Numbered from the stretch's first letter, positions 9,517 through 18,933 are shown. The stretch is 64,000 nucleotides of DNA from Serinicoccus chungangensis (GCF_001483745.1 NZ_LQBL01000008.1:1-64000); one strand, 5' to 3'. Made by a program: numbers and translations. Notes: generated by a model from the letters alone, not told the origin.

Positions 9517-10224
9517 TCACCCGTCCTGGGTCTCCAGCCGGAAGCCCACCCCGCGCACCGCGGTGATCCGCACCGGGGCGTCCGCCCCCTCGAGCTTGCC
9601 CCGCAGGCGACCGACGGTGTTGTCCAAGGTCTTGGTCGACCCGAACCAGTTCTCGTCCCACACCTCGTTGATGAGCGTCTCCCGGCTGACGACGGCTCCG
9701 CGGCGTGCGGCCAGGAGGGCCAGCACGTCGAACTCCTTGGTGGTGGTGGGCACGTCGACCCCGCGCACGAGCACGCGTCGGGCGTCGACGTCGATGTGCA
9801 GACCCCCGTCGGCCGGACGGGGCTCGGCCCGCGGGGGGTCCGGAGCCCGGTTGATGGAGCTGCGCCGCAGCAAGGCCCGGGTGCGTGCCTGCAGCTCGGC
9901 GAGCCCGAACGGCTTGGCGAGGTAGTCGTCGGCCCCCGTGTCCAGCCCGACGACCCGGTCCAGCTCGCCGTCCCTGGCCGTGAGGATGATGATGCCGCCG
10001 AGGTAGCCGGCCTCCCGCACCGCGCGGCAGACGTCGATCCCGTCCATGTCGGGCAGCCCCAGGTCGAGCAGGACCAGGTCGACCTGTGGATCGGCGGCCA
10101 CCACCCGGTCGACGGCCGGTTGCCCCTGGTCGAAGCGGTCGACGGCATGGCCGTCTCGCTCGAGGGTGCGCACCAGCGGGGCGGCGATCTTGTCGTCGTC
10201 CTCAACGACCACGACCGTGGCCAT
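9517..10224 (-). CDS. OmpR/PhoB-family response regulator
   Basis: 235 aa. The receiver domain has acidic residues in VVEDDD, phosphoacceptor Asp54 in LLDLGLPDMDG, and KPF at the conserved lysine. The C-terminal winged helix runs about 130-232 (KEFDVLALLAARRGAVVSRE, then TLDNTVGRLRGKLEG). The ATG at 10224 is preferred because it starts the conserved fold and follows TAGGAT by 7 nt, a leaderless arrangement. An alternative is the GTG at 10335, which has GAGGAGGT upstream and would add 37 poorly conserved residues. It likely pairs with the GAF histidine kinase encoded upstream at 10791-12038. Confidence 0.87.
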   Translation of the reverse strand: MATVVVVEDDDKIAAPLVRTLERDGHAVDRFDQGQPAVDRVVAADPQVDLVLLDLGLPDMDGIDVCRAVREAGYLGGIIILTARDGELDRVVGLDTGADDYLAKPFGLAELQARTRALLRRSSINRAPDPPRAEPRPADGGLHIDVDARRVLVRGVDVPTTTKEFDVLALLAARRGAVVSRETLINEVWDENWFGSTKTLDNTVGRLRGKLEGADAPVRITAVRGVGFRLETQDG

Positions 10225-10231
10225 AGGAGGA

Positions 10232-10237
10232 ATCCTA
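10232..10237 (-). promoter_or_regulatory. -10 box for leaderless response-regulator transcript
   Basis: TAGGAT on the minus strand lies 7 nt before the ATG at 10224, with no Shine-Dalgarno between them. It supports an independent promoter for the regulator. Confidence 0.5.
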
Positions 10238-10445
10238 GGCAGCGCGAGGCTCATGGTGACGGCACCGGGGTATGCCGCGGGTGTCGCGGCCCGGGTGGTG
10301 CGCGGTCCGTCGGACCACGGCGCTCCACGCCTCACGCGCATACCTCCTCGGTCGACCTTCTCCGATCGGGGTCGGTGGCGGCAGTCGATCCCCGCGTCAT
10401 CCGCGGCACACCCTCCTCAGCGCAGGAGGACGGCTCAGCAGCTGG

Positions 10446-10590
10446 GCTGCGGGGTGTCGCCGCCGTCCCTGACGGCGACGCCCCGCAGCAGACAGGGGCT
10501 CTGTCGCCGTCACGGAAGGCGACAAAGGCCCCGGGGCCTGGCCCGGAGGGGGACCGGCCCTGGCCTGACGGCTGTCCCAGTGCCGTCAGG
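10446..10590. other. Cluster of three strong hairpins in a gene-free 0.57 kb stretch
   Basis: The interval 10225-10790 holds no convincing gene. Three inverted repeats lie in it: 10446-10489 (arms beginning GCTGCGGGG and ending CCCCGCAGC, about 19 pairs with a 3-nt bulge and a tight CCT loop), 10502-10524 (TGTCGCC/GGCGACA) and 10564-10590 (CCTGACGGC/GCCGTCAGG, 9 perfect pairs). They sit between the kinase stop and the regulator start, so they could be terminators, a structured 5' leader or a small RNA. Confidence 0.5.
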
Positions 10591-10790
10591 TTGCGGTGGA
10601 GCTCGCGTGAGCGAGCAGTGCCGTGGCGCCGGCGGGGCCCGTCCTACGGACCTGCTGTGACGCCACGTGTCCAGCTGCGTTGCGTGATGTCTCCGACCTT
10701 ACGCAGCGCTTCTCCACGGCTGATCCACGCCAGATCCTCATCTGGTCCACAAGGTCGCCACGGTCGACCTGACTGACTCCGCGGTGACGC

Positions 10791-12038
10791 TCAGGTCGCG
10801 TCGTGGCGGTCCGCGGCGGGCGCGTCCACGGGCAGCTCGAACCACGCGCGGGTGCCGGTCTCGGGCGCCGGCTCGAGGCCGACCCGCCCGCCGTGCGCGG
10901 TGACGACGCGGTGCACCGTGGCCAGCCCGATCCCGTGCCCCGCGGCCCCGGCCACCCCCTCTCCCCGGGCCCGGACGAAGGGGAGGAAGACCTCGTGCTC
11001 GTGGCCGGGGGGGACGCCGGCCCCGTTGTCGGTGACGCAGATGCGCCACCAGCCGGGTCTGGCGACGGCGTGCACCCGCACCTGGGGCGGGACCCCGTGC
11101 CGGGTGAACTTCAGGCTGTTGTCGAGCAGGTTGAGCAGGACGGAGTAGAGCAGGGCGGGGTCGGCTCGCACGACCGGGAGGTCCTCGACCACCACCTGCG
11201 CGTCCGCCTGCCGGACGAGCGGGCTCAGGTCCAGCAGGACCCGGTCGACGACCTCGCGCAGGTCGACGTCCTGCCACGTGGGCCGACCCCCCTCCTGCGC
11301 GACCGAGAGCACGTCGTGGATCATCGCGGCCATGCCCCGCGCCGCGTCGGCGATCCGCTCCACGGCGGCCGCCAGCTCGGGGTCCTCACGGACGGCCGGC
11401 TCGCCCGCGAGCACCTCCGCGTTGGCCCGCACGGCCATGAGCGGGTTGCGCAGGTCGTGGCTCACCTGGGCGGCGAAGTGCGAGAGCGCCACGTTGGACC
11501 TAGCCAGCTCGTCGCGCGTCTGGGTCAGCTCGTCCAGCGACGCGCTCAGCTGCCGGGTGCGCAACCGCAGCTCCAGGATGTCGGTCGCCCTCGCCGCCAG
11601 GAAGCCGAGCGCGTCCCGCTGGGCGTCGGAGGTCCGCCGGGGGCGGTGGTCGAAGACGCACAGCTGGCCGACGAGGACGCCGTCGGGGCTGCGCATGGGG
11701 GCCGTGGCGTAGAACCGGATGCCGGGCCGCGCGACCACCGTGGGGTGGCCCGCCAACCTCGGGTCCCGGCGGGCGTCCGGCACCACGACGGCGTCGTCGA
11801 TCTCCACCTGGGAGCACAGGGACTCACCCAGGGCGCACACCGACGGCTCGGTCCCGGTCGCGGCGATCCGGTGCTCTCTGGTGGCGGTGAAGATCGTCAC
11901 CGCCGCGCCGGGCGCGCCGAAGATACTTGCCGCCAGGTGCGAGAGCGACTGGAGCTCGTCGCTGGACGGGGCGCCGACGAGCCCGTAGCGGTCGGCCTCG
12001 TCCGTCGGCACGCGCCCGTCCGGTTCCGAGGCTGTCAT
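10791..12038 (-). CDS. GAF-domain sensor histidine kinase
   Basis: 415 aa with no membrane segment, so it senses inside the cell. A GAF domain (about 28-150) is followed by a coiled linker. The HisKA box has phospho-accepting His194 in VSHDLRNPLMAV. The HATPase domain has LLNLLDNSLKFT (N box), DNGAGVPPG (G1) and GHGIGLATVHRVV (G2), so it should be an active kinase. Many bacterial kinases of this GAF-HisKA layout pair with OmpR regulators, and the regulator at 9517-10224 is the nearest partner. It starts 13 nt after the cysN stop, suggesting co-transcription with sulfate activation genes. Confidence 0.88.
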   Translation of the reverse strand: MTASEPDGRVPTDEADRYGLVGAPSSDELQSLSHLAASIFGAPGAAVTIFTATREHRIAATGTEPSVCALGESLCSQVEIDDAVVVPDARRDPRLAGHPTVVARPGIRFYATAPMRSPDGVLVGQLCVFDHRPRRTSDAQRDALGFLAARATDILELRLRTRQLSASLDELTQTRDELARSNVALSHFAAQVSHDLRNPLMAVRANAEVLAGEPAVREDPELAAAVERIADAARGMAAMIHDVLSVAQEGGRPTWQDVDLREVVDRVLLDLSPLVRQADAQVVVEDLPVVRADPALLYSVLLNLLDNSLKFTRHGVPPQVRVHAVARPGWWRICVTDNGAGVPPGHEHEVFLPFVRARGEGVAGAAGHGIGLATVHRVVTAHGGRVGLEPAPETGTRAWFELPVDAPAADRHDAT

Positions 12039-12051
12039 GACCGCTCGCGGG

Positions 12052-13320
12052 TCAGTCCCGGATCATCCCCGCGCCGACGGTGACGCCGGAGGCCTGGTCG
12101 ATGAGGATGAACGACCCGGTGATGCGGTTCTGCTCGTAGAGGTCGACCATGAGCGGCTGCTGGACGCGCAGTCGCACCCGCCCCATCTCGTTGAGACCGA
12201 TCTCCTGCGCGTCCTGGTCGCGGTGCAGCGTGTTGACGTCGAGCCGGTAGTCGATCTCCTTGACCAGCGCCTTGACGGTGCGGGTGGTGTGCTTGACCAG
12301 CAGCTTGGCGCGCGGCTTGAGCGCACCCGGCGACATCCAGCAGACCATCGCGTCGAGGTCCTGCGTCTGCTCCGGCTGGTTGTTGACGCGGGCGATCATG
12401 TCGCCGCGGCTCACGTCGACGTCGTCGGCGAGGCGCACGGTCACCGACATCGGGGGATATGCCTCGTCCACCTGGGTGTCGAAGGCGTCGATGGCCTCGA
12501 TGGTGCTCGTCATGCCGCTGGGCAGGACGATGACCTCGTCGCCCGGCTTCATCACGCCCCCGGCGACCTGACCGGCATACCCGCGGTAGTCGTGGAACTC
12601 GTCCGACTTGGGGCGGATGACGTACTGCACCGGGAAGCGGACGTCGCGCATCTCGCGGTCGGAGCCGATGTAGACGTGCTCGAGGTGGTGCAGCAGGCTG
12701 CTGCCGCCGTACCACGGCATCTTCTCGCTGCGGGTCACGACGTTGTCGCCCTGCAGCGCCGAGATCGGGATGACGGTGAGGTCGGGCACGTCGAGCTTGC
12801 GGACGAAGTCGGTGAACTCCGCCTCGATGCGGCGGAAGGTCTCCTCCGAGAAGTCGACCAGGTCCATCTTGTTGACCGCCAGCACGAGGTGCGGGACCCG
12901 CAGCATCGACAGGATGACCGCGTGCCGCCGTGACTGCTCGGTCATGCCCTGGCGGGCGTCCACCAGCACCAGGCCGAGGTCGGCGGTGGAGGCGCCGGTG
13001 ACCATGTTGCGGGTGTACTGCACGTGGCCCGGGGTGTCGGCGATGATGAACTTGCGCCGCGGGGTCGCGAAGTAGCGGTAGGCCACGTCTATGGTGATGC
13101 CCTGCTCGCGCTCGCTGCGCAGACCGTCCGTGAGCAGCGCCAGGTCGGTGTAGTCGAAGCCCTTGTCCTTGGAGGTCCGCTCGACGGACTCCAGCTGGTC
13201 CTCGAAGATCGCCTTGCTGTCCAGCAGCAGGCGCCCGATGAGCGTCGACTTGCCGTCGTCCACGGAGCCCGCGGTCGCGAAGCGCAGCAGGTCCATCCCT
13301 GTCTCGGTGCCGGTACCCAT
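12052..13320 (-). CDS. cysN: Sulfate adenylyltransferase large subunit (GTPase)
   Basis: 422 aa. It couples GTP hydrolysis to adenylylsulfate formation by CysD. The GTPase motifs are all visible: GSVDDGKSTLIGRLL (P-loop), DTPGHVQYTRNMV (switch II) and NKMDLVDF, followed by EF-Tu-like beta-barrel domains. The ATG at 13320 overlaps the cysD stop as TGATG, so translation is coupled. No APS kinase domain is fused at the C-terminus; that activity is encoded separately at 14337. Members of this family work as a CysDN heterodimer in the cytoplasm. Confidence 0.95.
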   Translation of the reverse strand: MGTGTETGMDLLRFATAGSVDDGKSTLIGRLLLDSKAIFEDQLESVERTSKDKGFDYTDLALLTDGLRSEREQGITIDVAYRYFATPRRKFIIADTPGHVQYTRNMVTGASTADLGLVLVDARQGMTEQSRRHAVILSMLRVPHLVLAVNKMDLVDFSEETFRRIEAEFTDFVRKLDVPDLTVIPISALQGDNVVTRSEKMPWYGGSSLLHHLEHVYIGSDREMRDVRFPVQYVIRPKSDEFHDYRGYAGQVAGGVMKPGDEVIVLPSGMTSTIEAIDAFDTQVDEAYPPMSVTVRLADDVDVSRGDMIARVNNQPEQTQDLDAMVCWMSPGALKPRAKLLVKHTTRTVKALVKEIDYRLDVNTLHRDQDAQEIGLNEMGRVRLRVQQPLMVDLYEQNRITGSFILIDQASGVTVGAGMIRD

Positions 13321-14231
13321 CAGAAGTAGCCTTCCTTCTTGCGGTCCTCCATGGCGGCCTCGGAGAACTTGTCGTCGCCGCGGGTCGCGCCGCGCTCGGT
13401 GATCCGGGAGGCGGCCACCTCTTCGATGATCTTGTCCAGGTCGTCGGCGTCCGACTCCAGGCACCCGGTGAGCGTCAGGTCGCCGACGGTGCGGAAGCGG
13501 ACCTGCCGCTCGGTGACGGTCTCCCCGTCGCGCAGCGGGTTGTACTCGCTCTCGGAGAAGAGCATGCCGTTGCGCTCGAAGACGCGCCGCTGGTGGGCGT
13601 AGTAGATCGACGGGATGTCGATGGCCTCGCGCCGGATGTAGTCCCACACGTCGAGCTCGGTCCAGTTCGACAGCGGGAAGACCCGCATGTGCTCGCCCTC
13701 GTGGATGCGGCCGTTGTAGAGGCTCCACAGCTCGGGCCGCTGGTTCTTGGGGTCCCACTGGCCGAACTCGTCGCGGTGGGAGTAGACGCGCTCCTTGGCG
13801 CGGGCCTTCTCCTCGTCGCGGCGGCCGCCCCCGAAGGCGGCGGTGTAGCCCTCCTCCTCGATGGCGTTGAGCAGGGTGCCGATCTGCAGCCGGTTGCGCG
13901 GCGTCTTGCCGTCGTCGACGACGACGCCGTCCTTGATCGCCTGCTCCACCGAGGCGACGTGCAGGCGCAGCCCGAGCCGCTCCACCCAGCGGTCCCGCGT
14001 CGCCAGCACCTCGGGGAAGTCGTAGCCGGTGTCCACCTGCAGCACCGGGAAGGGCACCTTGGCCGGGTAGAACGCCTTCTCCGCCAGCCGCAGCATGACG
14101 ATGGAGTCCTTGCCGCCGGAGAACATCAGCACCGGCTTCTCGAACTCCGCCGCCACCTCACGGAAGATATGGATCGACTCGGCCTCCAGCTCGTCGAGCT
14201 GGGAGAGTCGGTAGTTGCCGTCGACTGTCAC
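13320..14231 (-). CDS. cysD: Sulfate adenylyltransferase small subunit
   Basis: 303 aa, standard length. It makes APS from ATP and sulfate. The PP-loop SGGKDSIVMLRL (about residues 39-50) and the downstream TGYDFPE and GGRRDEEKARAKER segments are characteristic of CysD. The GTG start has AAAGG about 7 nt upstream. It is the first gene of a minus-strand cysD-cysN unit and is divergent from cysC, with 105 nt between them that must hold both promoters. Confidence 0.95.
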   Translation of the reverse strand: MTVDGNYRLSQLDELEAESIHIFREVAAEFEKPVLMFSGGKDSIVMLRLAEKAFYPAKVPFPVLQVDTGYDFPEVLATRDRWVERLGLRLHVASVEQAIKDGVVVDDGKTPRNRLQIGTLLNAIEEEGYTAAFGGGRRDEEKARAKERVYSHRDEFGQWDPKNQRPELWSLYNGRIHEGEHMRVFPLSNWTELDVWDYIRREAIDIPSIYYAHQRRVFERNGMLFSESEYNPLRDGETVTERQVRFRTVGDLTLTGCLESDADDLDKIIEEVAASRITERGATRGDDKFSEAAMEDRKKEGYF

Positions 14232-14324
14232 TCCTGCGCCTTTCCCCTACGGATGCTGCGGGCTGCACGATATCGGACATCGCCGCAGCTTCTGGCATTG
14301 TTACGCCGCCGACCCCACCTGGCC

Positions 14325-14330
14325 TAGGGT
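14325..14330 (+). promoter_or_regulatory. -10 box for leaderless cysC transcript
   Basis: TAGGGT ends 6 nt before the GTG at 14337, matching TANNNT spacing for leaderless genes. It sits in the cysD/cysC divergent region. Confidence 0.45.
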
Positions 14331-14336
14331 TGCGGC

Positions 14337-15434
14337 GTGACCACGACCCTCCCCTCGTCGCCGATCTTCCCGGGTGTCCCCACCCTCGACGACCTGGAGC
14401 TGCTGCGCCATGGCCTGCTCCCCGCCGACCTCGTGGACGTGCCGGCCGGGCCCGTCACCCTGGTCGACGCCGAGGGGGTCCCGGTCGCCGACGTGGACGC
14501 TCAGGGTGGGCTCACGTGGCGCTCGTCCCGCTCCTCCCGACCGTTCGAGACCTGGCACCTGACCGCCGCCGACGTCGACCTCCCGGCCGTGGTGATCGAC
14601 GACCCAGATGCCTTGACCGGGATCCCGGAGGGCACCCGCACGGTCGTCGTGCTCGCCTCGACGGACGGGGACGACAACCAGCGCGACCTCGACCTCGTGC
14701 GCGCCGCCCGGACCCAGTCGCAGGATCAGGGGTATGCCGTGTCCGTCGCCCCGGTGGGCCGCGGCGCTGCGCGGCGCGCCGACAAGGTGTCGCACCTGCA
14801 GCAGGTGCTCGGCGGCCCCGACCAGGTCCGCGACCTGACCTCGCCGGCGAGCGGCACGGCATACCTCGACGGACGTGGTGGGGTCGTCGTCCTCCTGACC
14901 GGGCTGTCCGGCTCCGGCAAGTCGACCCTGGCGCGGGCGCTGCGCGACCGGCTCGTCGAGGACGAGGGGCGCACGGTGTCGCTGCTCGACGGTGACGTCG
15001 TGCGGCGTCACCTGTCCGCCGGGCTGGGCTTCTCCCCCGAGGACCGGGAGACCAACGTGCGCCGGATCGGGTGGGTCGCCGCCGAGATCGCGCGGCACGG
15101 CGGCACCGCGATCGCCAGCCCCATCGCCCCCTTCGACGGGACCCGCCGTGCGGTGCGCGGCATGGTGGAGGGCCGCGGCGGGCGGTTCGTCCTGGTGCAC
15201 GTGGCGACGCCGCTGGAGGAGTGCGAGCGCCGGGACCGCAAGGGGCTGTATGCCCGGGCCCGCGCCGGCGAGATCCCGGACTTCACCGGCATCAGCTCGC
15301 CCTACGAGACACCGACCGACGCGACGCTGACCCTGGACACGACCGACCGCGAAGTGGACGAGCTCGTCGACCAGATCCTGGCGGCGATCGCGCCCGCCGA
15401 CGACCACCCGCTGACCTCCGAGGGGACACCATGA
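14337..15434 (+). CDS. cysC: Adenylylsulfate kinase with N-terminal ATP-sulfurylase-like region
   Basis: 365 aa, roughly twice the length of a minimal APS kinase. The C-terminal half (about 180-360) is the kinase: P-loop GLSGSGKST (189-197), [20 protein letters not shown], and the APS-binding RNVRRIG-like element with FDGTRRAVR. It makes PAPS from APS. Residues 1-170 resemble the PUA-like N-terminal part of ATP sulfurylases ([20 protein letters not shown]), but no catalytic sulfurylase HxxH-type motif is seen. GTG start, apparently leaderless. The stop overlaps cysQ by ATGA. Confidence 0.9.
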   Translation: MTTTLPSSPIFPGVPTLDDLELLRHGLLPADLVDVPAGPVTLVDAEGVPVADVDAQGGLTWRSSRSSRPFETWHLTAADVDLPAVVIDDPDALTGIPEGTRTVVVLASTDGDDNQRDLDLVRAARTQSQDQGYAVSVAPVGRGAARRADKVSHLQQVLGGPDQVRDLTSPASGTAYLDGRGGVVVLLTGLSGSGKSTLARALRDRLVEDEGRTVSLLDGDVVRRHLSAGLGFSPEDRETNVRRIGWVAAEIARHGGTAIASPIAPFDGTRRAVRGMVEGRGGRFVLVHVATPLEECERRDRKGLYARARAGEIPDFTGISSPYETPTDATLTLDTTDREVDELVDQILAAIAPADDHPLTSEGTP

Positions 15435-16201
15435 CGACCGACGACCACCAGCTCGCCCGCGAGCTCGCCGACCTGGCCGGGGAGCGCCTGCTCGCCGTCC
15501 GCGCCGACCTGCACGCCCAGGGGGTGGAGGGTCGCGACCTCAAGGACGCCGGCGACGCCGCCTCCCAGGAGCTGCTCGCGGCCGCGCTGGCCGAGCGGGC
15601 GCCGGGCGACGCCGTGCTGAGCGAGGAGGCCGCCGACGACCACGCCCGGCTCACCGCCGAGCGCGTGTGGATCATCGACCCGCTCGACGGGACGCGCGAG
15701 TTCAGCGAGGTGCCCCGGGACGACTGGGCGGTGCACGTCGCGCTCTGGCAGGCCGGGGAGCTGCTGGCCGGTGCGGTCGCGCTCCCCGCGCGGGGCGTCA
15801 CCTACGGCACCGACCCCTCGTCGCTGCTCGACCTGCCGGCCCGTCCGGCGGGCGACCCGCCGCTGCGGCTGGCCGTGAGCCGCTCCCGTCCCCCGGCCTT
15901 CGCCGAGGAGCTCGGGCGGACGATGGGGGCCACGACGGTCCCGATGGGCTCGGCCGGCGTCAAGGCCATGTCGGTCCTCGACGGGTCGTCAGACGCCTAC
16001 GTGCACGCCGGCGGGCAGTACGAGTGGGACTCCGCCGCGCCGGTGGCGGTCGCCGCGGCGCACGGCCTGCACACGAGCCGCGTCGACGGCAGCGCGCTCG
16101 TCTACAACCGGGAGAACCCGTGGTCCCCCGATCTCGTGGTGTGCCGCCCCGAGGTGGCGGCCGAGCTCATGGCGGCGCTGGCGACGATGGACCTGGGCTG
16201 A
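15431..16201 (+). CDS. cysQ: 3'(2'),5'-bisphosphate nucleotidase
   Basis: 256 aa inositol-monophosphatase-fold enzyme. It shows the metal-binding motifs [16 protein letters not shown] (near residues 83-91) and [14 protein letters not shown]. It hydrolyses PAP, the product left when a sulfotransferase uses PAPS, to AMP. The ATG overlaps the cysC stop by four bases, so both are translated from one message. Pairing with cysC and the nearby sulfotransferases suggests a PAP-clearing role in sulfation. It ends 4 nt from the convergent transporter gene. Confidence 0.92.
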   Translation: MTTDDHQLARELADLAGERLLAVRADLHAQGVEGRDLKDAGDAASQELLAAALAERAPGDAVLSEEAADDHARLTAERVWIIDPLDGTREFSEVPRDDWAVHVALWQAGELLAGAVALPARGVTYGTDPSSLLDLPARPAGDPPLRLAVSRSRPPAFAEELGRTMGATTVPMGSAGVKAMSVLDGSSDAYVHAGGQYEWDSAAPVAVAAAHGLHTSRVDGSALVYNRENPWSPDLVVCRPEVAAELMAALATMDLG

Positions 16202-16205
16202 GGGG

Positions 16206-17975
16206 TCAGGGCCAGAGCAGCGGCGTGAGCAGCACGGTGGCGATGACGACCATGAGCGTCAGGACCCACCCGAGCCGCGCGTAGTCGGTGAACCGGTAGC
16301 CGCCGGGCCCGTAGACCATCATGTTGGTCTGGTAGCCGATCGGGGACAGGAACGAGGCCGAGGCCGCCACGGCCACGGCGATGGCGGCACCTCGCGGGTC
16401 CAGCCCCACCGACTCCGCCGTGGCCACCGCCACCGGCAGCATGAGCAGGGCCGCGGCGTTGTTGGTCACGAGCTCGGTGAGCACGATGGTCGCCAGGACG
16501 AGCCCGAGCAGCACCCCGAGGGTGCCGAAGCTGCCGAGCGAGGCCACCAGTCCACCCGCCAGCGCCTCGGCCAGGCCGGAGACCTGCATCGCGCTCGCCA
16601 GCCCGAAGGCGGAGGCGATGACGAGGATGACCTCGAGGTCGACCGCGCGCCGGGCCTCCTGGGCGGACAGGACCCCCGTGGCGATGAGCGCCACGGCGCC
16701 GAGCAGCGAGCCCTGCAGGATCGGCATGACCCCGAAGGCCGCCAGCCCGACGACCAGCGCCAGGACGGTGACCGGGATCCACGCCCGTGGCGTCGCGGCC
16801 GGGGGCGAGCCGTCCAGGCCGGCCACGAGCAGGAAGTCGGAGTGGTCGCGCCACCGCTTCCGGAAGTCGGGGTCGGACACCACGATGAGGGTGTCACCGA
16901 GCCGGATCGTCTGGGCGCCGAGCTTGCCGTCGACGAGGTGGCCCGACCGGTGGATCCCGACCACCGCGGCCTGGTAGGTCGACCGGAAGTCCGACTCGCG
17001 CAGGGTGCGGCCCACCAGCGGCGACTGGGAGCCGACGACGACCTCGAAGTACTTCGCGCTCTCGCTCTTGAGGTCGAGGACGTGCTCGAGCTCGGCCGAG
17101 CGCAGTCCCGGCATGAGCTGGGCGTCGACGACCTTGCTGACCGAGCCGACGAAGTGCAGGCGGTTGCCCCCGCGCAGCACGGTGTCGGGGCGCACGGGGG
17201 CGATGACGGTGTCCCCCCGGTCCACCGACACGAGGAACAGGCCGGGCAGGGACCGCAGCTTGGCCTCCTCCACGGTGCGGCCGTCGACCGGTCCACCCGG
17301 CTGGACGATCATCTCGATGGAGAAGCGGCGGCCCTCGCTCTGCAGCTCTTCCCGCGCGGAACGGCGGGCCGGGAGCAACCGCGGCGCGACCGCGACGAGC
17401 ACCAGGAGCCCGAGGATCGCGATGGGCAGACCCAGCCGCCCGATCTCGAAGAAACCGATCGCCTCGAGGCCGAGCTCGGTCATCTGCCCCGACACGACGA
17501 GGTTGGTCGAGGTGCCGATGACGGTGAGCAGTCCGCCGAGCACCGCCGCGAACGAGATCGGCATGAGGAACTTGCTCGCGGACCGCCCCCGCCGCTCGCA
17601 CCAGGCCGTCACCTGCGGGATGAGCATGGCCACGATCGGGGTGTTGTTGAGCAGTGCGGACGCCCCGACGGTCGGGGTCAGCACCCGCAGCAGCGGCAGC
17701 CGGTATGCCCCCCGGTCACCCAGGGTGCGCTGCATCACCGGGGCCAGGGCACCGGTCTTCTCGATGCCGGCGGCCACGACGTAGAGCGCCGCCACGGTGA
17801 TCGGCGCGGGGTTGGAGAAACCGGTGAAGGCCTCGGCCGGGGTGATCACCCCCAGCACGAGGAGGGCGATGACCCCCCCGAGCACCACCACCCAGGGGCT
17901 GGTGCGCTGCCGCACCAAGGCCAAGAGCACCCCGAGAAGGACGACGACGGTGATCCACGCATCGACAGCCATCAC
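16206..17975 (-). CDS. SLC13/DASS-family transporter with RCK_C domains, likely sulfate
   Basis: 589 aa. Two membrane halves (about 1-200 and 390-589) flank a soluble insert (about 205-385) holding two TrkA-C/RCK_C-like domains (for example FLVSVDRGDT, SPLVGRTLRESDFR). The signature SASFLSPIGYQTNMMVYGPG near the C-terminus is the conserved substrate/Na+ loop of this superfamily. Transporters of this architecture often import sulfate, and the convergent cysC-cysQ and nearby cysDN support sulfate here (inference). GTG at 17975 is directly followed by ATG at 17972; either may start. Confidence 0.87.
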   Translation of the reverse strand: MMAVDAWITVVVLLGVLLALVRQRTSPWVVVLGGVIALLVLGVITPAEAFTGFSNPAPITVAALYVVAAGIEKTGALAPVMQRTLGDRGAYRLPLLRVLTPTVGASALLNNTPIVAMLIPQVTAWCERRGRSASKFLMPISFAAVLGGLLTVIGTSTNLVVSGQMTELGLEAIGFFEIGRLGLPIAILGLLVLVAVAPRLLPARRSAREELQSEGRRFSIEMIVQPGGPVDGRTVEEAKLRSLPGLFLVSVDRGDTVIAPVRPDTVLRGGNRLHFVGSVSKVVDAQLMPGLRSAELEHVLDLKSESAKYFEVVVGSQSPLVGRTLRESDFRSTYQAAVVGIHRSGHLVDGKLGAQTIRLGDTLIVVSDPDFRKRWRDHSDFLLVAGLDGSPPAATPRAWIPVTVLALVVGLAAFGVMPILQGSLLGAVALIATGVLSAQEARRAVDLEVILVIASAFGLASAMQVSGLAEALAGGLVASLGSFGTLGVLLGLVLATIVLTELVTNNAAALLMLPVAVATAESVGLDPRGAAIAVAVAASASFLSPIGYQTNMMVYGPGGYRFTDYARLGWVLTLMVVIATVLLTPLLWP

Positions 17976-18129
17976 CGACAGACCCTTTCACGACAACCGC
18001 TCCACCCGCGCGCGGCTTCACGACGTGGCCCGCAGAGCAACCATGAGCATACGTGCCCGTCACTCAACGGGCTGAGTCAGCGTCAGACGGCAGCACCCGT
18101 GAGATAAAGGGGTGGACCTCGACTACATC

Positions 18130-18933
18130 TCAGTTATCGATGTCCAGCATGGGATCGCTGACGACGCCATTGAACTGGTCCGTGCTGCCCTTCACGACCT
18201 GTCCGCTTGCGGTGAGCTTTCCGCCGATCGACAGGGGGGTGGACCGGTTTGACCACGACAGATGGCCGGTCGCACCCCGGCCCGTCGACGTGCCGATTCT
18301 CGTCTTGTCCCCCGCGAGGTGCTCCGTCACCGTCAGAGTCACTGCCGTACCGGATCGCTCGCAGGTCGCGTCGTACCACCTGCCCGGCTGAACGGTGACC
18401 CAGGACCTGACGAAGACGGCTCCCCTGGACCCAGAGACACGACACGTCAGACGATCATCATCGACCTGCAACTTGTATTGGGACTCGCCCCACGTCCCTC
18501 GCTGCATGATGTTGTTGCCGTTGTCGATCTTGGATCCCGTGGACACGCGGTCGAGGTTGAAAGACGCGCCGAAGGCAAAGTCCTTGGTGCCTGGTGCCAG
18601 AGGGTCACCACTCCTCGCCTGGTGCCTCACTCTCACGACGGCCCTCGGCATAGAGCTGCCCTGCTGGAATGCCGGTAGGCGTACTGCGACGTCGCCAGCG
18701 CGGTCTCTATCGACCCGTGCTGTTCCCCCATCGAGCTTGGCGACGTCCACGGTCACGGGTAACGTGCCGATGTTGGACAGTCCGCTCACCGGGCGACCTG
18801 ATTCGGGGGACCCATTCACCTCAACGTGAACGTCACGCACAGGGGGGGTCGCTGCGCTCACTGAGCTAGCAGATGCGCACGTCACTGCGAAGAACAGAGC
18901 AGCCGATACGCGCACGATACGAGAAACCGTCAC
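18130..18933 (-). CDS. Secreted LamG/concanavalin-like beta-sandwich protein
   Basis: 267 aa with GTG start and AAGGAGAAG 8 nt upstream. A Sec signal peptide covers about residues 1-28 (basic start, hydrophobic core, cleavage near SVSAATPP). The mature region has the spacing of a laminin-G/concanavalin lectin fold (GTKDFAFGASFNLD, GRWYDATCERSG, LSWSNRSTPLSIGGKL), as in many secreted actinobacterial sugar-binding domains. No catalytic motif is visible. Its base composition is lower in GC than the genes on each side, resembling the polysaccharide locus further right. Confidence 0.75.
   Translation of the reverse strand: MTVSRIVRVSAALFFAVTCASASSVSAATPPVRDVHVEVNGSPESGRPVSGLSNIGTLPVTVDVAKLDGGTARVDRDRAGDVAVRLPAFQQGSSMPRAVVRVRHQARSGDPLAPGTKDFAFGASFNLDRVSTGSKIDNGNNIMQRGTWGESQYKLQVDDDRLTCRVSGSRGAVFVRSWVTVQPGRWYDATCERSGTAVTLTVTEHLAGDKTRIGTSTGRGATGHLSWSNRSTPLSIGGKLTASGQVVKGSTDQFNGVVSDPMLDIDN

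Noticed and set aside
9511-10776. Long plus-strand frame across the OmpR regulator and the hairpin region
   Set aside because: The 5' part is antisense to the regulator and the rest covers the palindromic stretch; composition is repetitive and no motif is present.
12037-12933. Plus-strand frame opposite cysN
   Set aside because: Antisense to a gene with intact GTPase motifs; residues are typical of reverse translation of that gene.
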